Positions 47,831 to 56,600 of a stretch of DNA of 64,000 nt are shown in pieces; position 1 is the stretch's first letter; each line of letters starts with the position of its first letter. Below the pieces are notes generated by a model that saw only the letters and a list, made by a program, of their open reading frames with translations, was not told the DNA's origin and made no database searches. The stretch is from Ampullaceana balthica. Taxonomy: Eukaryota > Mollusca > Gastropoda > Lymnaeidae. A program made the position numbers and the translations under genes. Location: the NCBI GenBank assembly GCA_944989445.1, contig CALYLW010000167.1, positions 124,001 to 188,000 on the forward strand. The letters run 5' to 3'.

Positions 47831-48239
47831 TCAGCAAAAATCCGCTGTCAGGAAGTCAGAGGGAGTCGGGAAATTGAGCGGGAGTAAGAGGGGGTGGGGG
47901 CTATACCATGAATTTAACATATCGGATAACACCAACCCTAGCTACGCCTCTGATTGTTTAAACGTGTGACTTGATTTATTTTTTAAGAATATGCTGTGTG
48001 TTCAAGACGGCTACACAAAAAGTAATCACATTTAAAAGCCATTTCTACCGATACCTTTACTATATTTTAAAAGTTAACTCTAAAATCTCATAATTTTACT
48101 TTGATTTGTTCAATTATCTGCTGTAAATTGTGTACACGTTATCGGTAAAATACGGTGATTATATTTTTGAATAATTCTTTGCACACATAGAAATTGCAAA
48201 TTTAGTTTAAAGTCCTTACCACAGGTGGTACTCACAAAC
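47831..48239. other. AT-rich spacer with a possible transposon end
   Basis: CCCTAGCTACGCCTCTG near 47936-47952 resembles the inverted form of the hAT end at 29098. A partner near 47376 (TAGTGGAGTAGCTAC) is possible, but no target duplication was found. Confidence 0.35.
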
Positions 48240-48420
48240 GTAAGGAGTCAATTATATCTGGACATGACATATTTTAGTGTGTTGAGTGTAGAGTCAATTA
48301 TATCTGGACATGACATATTTTATTGTGTTGAGTCAATTATATCTGGACATGACATATTTTAGTGTGTTGAGTGTTGAGTCAATTATATCTGGACATGACA
48401 TATTTTAGTGTGTTGAGTGT
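48240..48420. repeat. Minisatellite, ~40-50-bp unit, 4 copies
   Basis: AGTCAATTATATCTGGACAT followed by GACATATTTTAGTGTGTTG occurs four times with variable GTGT linkers. Confidence 0.9.
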
Positions 48421-48449
48421 GTTTGTGCTTTTGTGTGGGTGTGTGTGAT

Positions 48450-48795
48450 ATTGACCTATCTGGACACGAGACTAAATTGGCCAAGAGATTGACTTATCTG
48501 TCCACGAGACTAAGTTGGCCAAGAGATGGACTTATCTGGACACGAGACTAAGTTGGCCAAGAAATTGACTTATCTGGAAACGAGACTAGGTTGGCCAAGG
48601 GATTGACCTATCTGGACACGAGACTAAATTGGCCAAGAGATTGACTTATCTGGCCACGAGACTAAGTTGGCCAAGGGATTGACCTACCTTGACATGAGAC
48701 TAAGTTGGCCAAGAGATTGACTTATCTGGCCACGAGACTGAGTTGGCCAAGAGATTGACCTATCTGGTCACGAAACTAAGTTGGTCAAGAGATTG
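48450..48795. repeat. Minisatellite, 38-bp unit, ~9 copies
   Basis: GACTTATCTGGACACGAGAC followed by TAAGTTGGCCAAGAGATT repeats. CC/AC and TTAT/CTAT variants alternate, suggesting a two-monomer unit. Confidence 0.94.
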
Positions 48796-49501
48796 ACCAT
48801 GAGTATTATGAACACCGTACCCCACCCCACCCCCCCCCCTTTTTGTATTAGTTACCAGCCAACAAAAGTTTCTAAACAGCTAACAACAGTCGGTGTTGCA
48901 TGTACATTGAGTTATTTACTGGAATAAATACGGTATCCACTACTATCTGATTTCCAGTTGCTTACTTTCTTTTTAAATGATGCCCAAGCAATACAACAAC
49001 GTTATCTTATTACAGCAGACAACAAACTTACTCCCACCCAGGACGTGATTCGACGACTTCTTTGACTTATCTTATTTCATGCGACAAGACTCTCTCGGTG
49101 AAGACATGCCAATGGTTGATTTACTTTGAGTAACTCATTTTTTTACTGTGTAGATAGGAATAATTAACTCGACTTAATCTTGGTATCCGATGGTCTACTT
49201 AACGCACTCGTCGTACCCTCGAGTCATGCAATCACTCCAGGTCAGCGTGTTTCTGTCACGAGGTGGTTGATCTAAATATAGATTCAGACATCAGGTGTAT
49301 CAGCAAAGGTGAAAGAGCACACGATTAGTTTAAGGTAATCTCCAATATCCACAGCCGATGTGACGACCAAACTTCTTTTTAACATCTACTCTCTACCAAC
49401 CCAACAAATTTTAATAAACACCTGACACAATGACACAGGAAAACACACAGACTTACAAATAAACACACATAGACACACACACACATAAACATACAGTCAC
49501 A
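48796..49501. other. Unique sequence, no gene assigned
   Basis: No exon is recognised. A CA-rich microsatellite lies at about 49437-49509. Confidence 0.5.
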
Positions 49502-49509
49502 CAAACACA

Positions 49510-49675
49510 CAGGGGTGGATTAAGATTCCACGGGGCCCCTGGCTGCTATTCCACCTGGGGCCCGGTTCAGCCACTTTATCATACAATATAATAAGTTTTG
49601 GGACCCTTAAATTAGCCTTTAATCATTGGGGCCACTGGATTTAGCCCAATCAGCCTCCCCCTTAATCCGCCCCTG
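49510..49675. mobile_element. hAT MITE, 166 bp, perfect 8-bp target duplication
   Basis: CAGGGGTGGATTAAG at the left and CTTAATCCGCCCCTG at the right are inverted copies with one mismatch. CAAACACA at 49502-49509 recurs at 49676-49683. The target lies in the CA-rich tract, so part of this match could be chance, but the termini make the call secure. Confidence 0.87.
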
Positions 49676-49904
49676 CAAACACATCATGGTGCGCTTCAAA
49701 AGTATATAAATAACATGTAAATAGGGTTGGTATGAGCCTGACTCGACGTCACCAGGAAAAAAACAAACGTTTCTGCAGAGCCTTCTTCAAATAACAAATA
49801 GAACCCCCCCACCCCCCCCCCAAAAAAAAATAACAAAAAGATATTAAAATCCAGAGCCAAAGAGGGCAATAGGAGCTTCAAATTTAGCTTTTCCCGACCC
49901 TACA

Positions 49905-50196
49905 ATCCCTTTTTCTTATCTATACAGACGCTCCTTCTATGCAGAAGATAGTTGCGTCCACAGACCATGACAGATGATCTGTTGGCAAGTGAAGCAGCAT
50001 TCACAGGCCACGGCTTTGTGGGTTCCACGCATTACCCAGCCGCCTAACTACGTGTAGTGTTAGGTACCCATTCGGAGCGGGGTGACTCAGGGACGCCCTA
50101 GGCCCCGGGAACAAGCCCTTGCCTTCACAAGGATTCGAACCCGTGACCATCGGTACGACAGTCCAGTGCGCTGCCACTCGACCACCGCGTCCCCAC
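49905..50196 (-). mobile_element. tRNA-derived SINE (family A), minus strand
   Basis: This is the reverse complement of the element at 46137-46413, from GGGGACGCGGTGGTCGAGTG at the head (50196) to GAAGGAGCGTCTGT near 49920. The body is well kept; the GATAA tail is reduced. Confidence 0.85.
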
Positions 50197-50689
50197 ATTC
50201 ATATTGAATTTAAACTGGCTGCATTCCAAATTTTCGTTCTTTAAAAATGTGTCTCAGCCCAAAGAAGACCAAATACACGTTGTGTAGCTATTGTAACAAA
50301 CTGCTTAATCCTGAAGCCCACTACACTCTCAGTTTGTCTATTGTTAAGTATCTGTACTTTCAGCTAGCTATATTTTGAAATAGGTTCAAATGTTCCTTAA
50401 CCATTTCACACACTCCCTTTCTTTGGGGCTTTCGGAATTAAATGAAATTCGTCTTGGGTTCATCACCTTATTTGAGAGTCCCCGAAATGATGTGACTTTG
50501 GTCTAAAGACCACCACTATATGTGAGAATCCTTGAAGTGATATGAATTTCGCTAACAAGACGTTATCATCATTTATTTGTGTACACAACGAAAAACACGT
50601 GACAGCTTGTCATTTATCATAAACACTTAGCGTACTTGTGACAGTAGTAAAACATCAGTAGCAAGTTGAGTGACAGTAACAACATAACC
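50197..50689 (+). promoter_or_regulatory. Upstream region of the cysteine peptidase gene
   Basis: Unique sequence between the SINE and the start codon. The start context is ACATAACCATGG, a fair Kozak sequence. No convincing TATA box is seen at the expected spacing; an E-box (CACGTG) lies near 50597. Confidence 0.4.
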
Positions 50690-53600
50690 ATGGCAGTTTT
50701 ATTTACCTTGTTTGTATTGGTAACTATCACCCAGGTGTAAGTACTACTTTCTTGATCGAACTTGAGTTGTCTACCCTGCTGTAACACTTATGATTGCAAT
50801 GCTACGATTATTAGATCTATGGTGTGAGGAGTTGTTACAAAAGTTGTTTTGTGCTTCATATCAGTTTGTTGTTTATCATTTGGTACAGTAACCAATGTAA
50901 AATGAAATATTTAAATTTGTAATATTTGTAATTATTCAAATCTAAAATAAAATGTTTGATATTGTCCGTTCGTCTCAAGATGATTGTACACAGAATTTAA
51001 CTAGCTTGATGACGTCATCTGTGATATTATTATTTTTAATATTTGTATTGTATGGCATCCGCCCGTCCGCATGGGACGATGGCGTGTACTCCTACTCCTC
51101 TGCCCGCCCCCTGCCCTTTCTCATGGCCCTTCTCTCTTCACTCAAAGCTATGAGGGATGCTTCCGCGACATGAATGCCCTCACGCACTTTTGCCCGCCAG
51201 GAGGTGCGCTCCTCGGCAATGGTCTGCCACGTTTTATGGTCTAGCTGTGCTAACGACATGTCTTTCTTGCAGACGTCCTTGAAGCGCAACAGCAATTTTT
51301 TTAAATTTTTTTTTACTTTATTCCTGTTTTTCACGATACAAAATAAGCAAAAAAGACTATTTAACTTTTAAATTGTTTCCAGTTTAATTTGAGTTAAACA
51401 TTTTAAGTTGTATCATTGTTAAGTTGTTGCACGATGCCTTGTAAATGAGGTGAGCAAAATTCAATGAAGCAATTAAAAATCAAATAAATCCTTAGACTTT
51501 ATAAAGAAAAACTGTTACAAATATAATAAGAATATAAAACTAAAATGCTACCTTACTTTTGTGAGACCTGTACTAGAATATGTATCATCTGTCTGTGACC
51601 CATGCACCAAAGACAACATTGATAAACTAGAAAAAAATTCAAACAAGAGCTTCCAGATTCATTACTGGAGAATATTCAAAACTGACAAGAGTAACACCAT
51701 AGTTAAATCCTTAAATCTTGATGCTCTAGAGCAGGGGTCGGGAAACCATGGCTCGCGAGCCAGATGTGGCTCTACTGATGGCTGCATCATTAGTACGGAA
51801 AGCTCATCTGTTGCTGGTAAGACAAGATCTAGTTCGATCTCCTTCATGAAGTACTCCTTCTAAGTCGGGCGCTAGTTGCTCACTGCCGGAGAACATTGTC
51901 TTATCCTTAAATAATAAAATAATTTTTTCCTCAAATGAAGACTTTGGTGATTAAAAAAAAGTTGAAAGAAGTGTGGATAGAAACCAAAGAACAGTTCTTC
52001 TCTACAGTTTAGAGACTTTGTCTGTTTAGATGACTTTGTCTGTTTAGATGACTTTGTCTGTTTAGATGACTTTGTCTGTTTAGATGACTTTGTCTGTTTA
52101 GATGACTTTGTCTGTTTAGATGACTTTGTCTGTTTAGATGACTTTGTCTGTTTAGATGACTTTGTCTGTTTAGATGACCTTGTCAGTTTAGATGACTTTG
52201 TCTGTTTAGATGACCTTGTCAGTTTAGATGACTTTGTCTGTTTAGATGACTTTGTCTGTTTAGATGACTTTGTCTGTTTAGATGACTTTGTCTGTTTAGA
52301 TGACTTTGTCTGTTTAGATGACCTTGTCAGTTTAGATGACTTTGTCTGTTTAGATGACTTTGTCTGTTTAGATGACTTTGTCTGTTTAGATGACTTTGTC
52401 TGTTTAGATGACTTTGTCTGTTTAGATGACTTTGTCTGTTTAGATGACTTTGTCTGTTTAGATGACTTTGTCTGTTTAGATGACTTTGTCTGTTTAGATG
52501 ACTTTGTCTGTTTAGATGACTTTGTCTGTTTAGATGACTTTGTCTGTTTAGATGACCTTGTCAGTTTAGATGACTTTGTCTGTTTAGATGACTTTGTCTG
52601 TTTAGATGACTTTGTCTGTTTAGATGACTTTGTCTGTTTAGATGACTTTGTCTGTTTAGATGACTTTGTCTGTTTAGATGACTTTGTCTGTTTAGATGAC
52701 TTTGTCTGTTTAGATGACTTTGTCTGTTTAGATGACTTTGTCTGTTTAGATGACTTTGTCTGTTTAGATGACTTTGTCTGTTTAGATGACTTTGTCTGTT
52801 TAGATGACTTTGTCTGTTTAGATGACCTTGTCAGTTTAGATGACCTTGTCAGTTTAGATGACCTTGTTAGTTTAGAAGATCCAGACAGTTTAGATGACCT
52901 TGTTATCAAATCTCCCCTTCCAGGACAGCCAAATACCCAGAAAGCCACAGTCCTGAGGCCGTCCAGCTGTTTAAATCATGGAGAGAAAAGTTCAACATGA
53001 CCTACAGCCATGATGACGTCTGGCACAGGTCAGTTCTTGTTAACTAACATCACAACATCAATGTCCTTATACTCAACATGTTTATGTTTTTTGTAAGATA
53101 GCATTAATGTACCATAAAAACATTGCTTAATTATCTTCGATGTCCACTATTATTTCAGGTACAATGTGTCTTTGATGTCCACTATTTTTTCAGGTACAAT
53201 GTGTCTTTGGTGTCCACTAATATTTCAGGTACAATGTGTTCTTGGCCAACTTACGAAAAATCAACACATTAAACAGCCGACCTTCTCGCAGTGATGACCC
53301 TGCCAGGTTTGGACTGGGTCCATTCACTGACCTGACCTCAGAGGAGTTCCAGAAGACGGTCCTGATGCCTTACAGAAAGATGGAGAATGACGCAAGGAGG
53401 GTAACTCGTGTTTCACTGTTGATGTGTCAATAAATCTAACTCCACCGTATTTGTGTTGCACTGAATGGCCCTCACTCAGGGATCCCCTCAAAGGCTTAAC
53501 TGTGTTCGGGGATCCATCGTTGTTCATTTAATTCCTATACATGTTATAGAAAAGTTATGCTTCGTAATGTTTAGTTCGTGTTCCCTCCAACCATATAACA

Positions 53601-56600
53601 AATAACAACATAACCTACTTTCCCATTAACAGGTGCATGACTTTAACCAGACATTTAAAGCGGAACCAGTACAGTTTGATTGGACTGACCAGCCTGGGGT
53701 GGTCACTCGGGTCAAGGATCAAGGTCGTGTCGGCACCTGCTGGGCATTTGCCGGAGCTGCTAACGTAGAGGTATACAATGGACCTGTGTAGCCTCAGGTC
53801 ATTTGATGACGTGGCTGCTAACGTAGAGGTATACAATGGACCTGTGTAGCCTCAGATCATTTGATGACGTGGCTGCTAACGTAGAGGTATACAATGGACC
53901 TGTGTAGCCTCAGATCATTTGATGACGTAGCTGCTAACGTAGAGGTATACAATGGACCTGTGTAGCCTCAGATCATTTGATGACGTAGCTGCTAACGTAG
54001 AGGTATACAATGGACCTGTGTAGCCTCATATCATTTGATGACGTAGCTGCTAACGTAGAGGTATACAATGGACCTGTGGGACCTCAGGTCATTTGTACTA
54101 AAAATGAGCTTAGAACAAACATTCTCATCGTGAATTACGAAAACTGAAGAAAATAATTTAAAAGTCAAAACAATCTTTGCAGTTCATCTCCATCCACTTC
54201 AAACTATTCATTTACAGAAAATGTTAATCTCGCGTTCTGAATTTTTTTTTGTAGTTGTTGTTTTTGGTTTTGCCTTTGTTTTGTTTTGTTTTTGTTTTTT
54301 TGTTTTCTTTTTTTTTCTTTTTAGATTTGAAATGGTGCTCTACGTCTTTTAGCGATGTAACTTGCCAGGAGGTCTTTATTTGTTTCATTATGTTGTTTGG
54401 TTTAATGTCTTTATTTGTTTCATTGTTTTATTTGGTTTAATATCTTTATTTGTTTCATTGTTTTATTTGGTTTAATATCTTTATTTGTTTCATTGTTTTA
54501 TTTGGTTTATTGTCTTTATTTGTTTCATTGTTTTATTTGGTTTAATATCTTTATTTGTTTCATTGTTTTATTTGGTTTATTGTCTTTATTTGTTTCATTA
54601 TGTTGTTTGGTTTAATGTCTTTATTTGTTTCATTGTTTTATTTGGTTTAATATCTTTATTTGTTTCATTGTTTTATTTGGTTTAATATCTTTATTTGTTT
54701 CATTGTTTTATTTGGTTTATTGTCTTTATTTGTTTCATTGTTTTATTTGGTTTAATATCTTTATTTGTTTCATTGTTTTATTTCGTTTAATATCTTTATT
54801 TGTTTCATTGTTTTATTTCGTTTAATATCTTTATTTGTTTCATTGTTTTACAGTCCAACCTCTCATAACAAGTTTAACTCGTTCCAGAGTCTTACTCGTT
54901 AAGCGAAACACTCGTTATACGATACAATTTTCCCATACAAATAAAGGTAAAATACGATAATACGATGCTGGAAAAAAATACTCATTTTAAAAAAAAAGAT
55001 ATTTATTAACACTTATTCCAATAAAATTACTTATGAATTGTTAAAGAGTGAAACAACTAGAATACAATTTAGATTTGAAACAAAAAACGTAATAAAAATA
55101 TGAATTTATGACAATTAATTATTCCTTTTTAACTAGCCAAAGACATTTATTTTTTCCGACGTTTCTAAATTTGACGAAAATGTGTCGTAGACATTCTTGA
55201 CACTCCCTTTGAAGCACCCATCTCCTTAATTGTTCTTGAGAATGGTGCTGATCGTTGATGTTGGCCCATTGTAGTTGCGCGGTAGATGAGCCACATTGTT
55301 CTCGCTTTTCAATGGTTTTACGTTTCATTTCAACAGTTTTTGTTTCTCTCTTATGATTGTCTTCTTGTGGTTTCTCTTTTCAAAAACATTTTAGCACAGG
55401 TTATTACACTTTGCACATACAAAAATTACGAATACTTTCCGAATACAAAATGTGTTTAAAAAAACGGTTGATCACACACGAAAACAATACGCTAAGAGTC
55501 CGAGTGCTCAACGCGGAATAATACATAGGGGCGGAAGTGCCGGCTCACAAATGAATTTCCAGGAAAAATGGACTTCTCATTCTGCGTCACTCGTTATGCT
55601 AATCTTCGCTAGTTAAGGGAGCAAATTTTTCCAAAAAAAATGTACTCGTTATGGGAATTTCTCGTCATGAGAAATTCTCGTTATGAGAGGTTTGAGTGTA
55701 TTTGGTTCAATGTCTTCGTTTGTTTCATTGTTTTTTTTATTCAATGTTTTTATTGATTAGATCAATTCCAGTAAATTTTCTCCAGGGCCTGATGGCGCTA
55801 AAGACTGGCAAGGTGGCCACAGAGCTGTCTACTCAAGCACTCAATGATTGTGACGGTCTACATGACGTCAACCTGCAGGCTTTGGCTTGTGGTCCTCTTG
55901 GAGCAACAATGCCAGGCTTCTACGAGTTTGTGATTGTGAGTTGACAGTTGATTGTTGTCGGTTGACAGTTGACAGTCAACAGTTGTCAGAGATGTTTGTG
56001 ATGTGACATGTCATGACGCCATATGCCAGACGGTGATACTAACAAATGTCACAAAATTGTGTCAACAGAATGAAGGTGGTTTGATGACATGGGCAGACTA
56101 CCCGTACTGTGTTGGGTATGGAGAGTGCTCGCCATGTGCTCCCCCTGACTACAGGTAATATCATCTAAACCAAAATTATCTTTACTCCCTGACAACAGGT
56201 AATATCTAAAACTAAATATCTCTTCTCCCTGACTGCAGGTAATATCTAAAACTAAATATATCTACCCCTTGACTACAGGTAGTATCTAAAACTTAATTAT
56301 CTCTGACTACAGGTAATATCTAAAACAGCTATTTCGAAAAAAATAGTAATTTTCATATTCTTATTGGACTAATTAAATCTTCTACGATCCATAAATTTGA
56401 CCCAACTTCTACAACGGGCATTTATCCTAAATATGATCATAAATAACAAGTGTAAAATGTTTCCCATTAGTTTAATTTTAACTCACTAGTGGGTAGAGAT
56501 TTAAGTTTCATATAAGAAATCTCCTATCATTTAATTATGTTGTTGTTGTTGAGACTTCTTGTCCATGAGGGGCATCCGCCGATCATCGTCGGCGTCTGCG

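Noticed and set aside
47376..47952. Complete hAT MITE containing the 46-bp array
   Set aside because: The two ends resemble each other only loosely and no 8-bp duplication was found.
51872..52948. 358-codon minus frame of repeated SSKQTK
   Set aside because: It overlaps the 18-bp intronic array and the true exon 2 on the other strand; unit length divisible by 3 explains it.
55119..55328. Transposase gene in the Tigger-like element
   Set aside because: The 69-codon frame shows no DDE or CENP-B-like motif and is too short.
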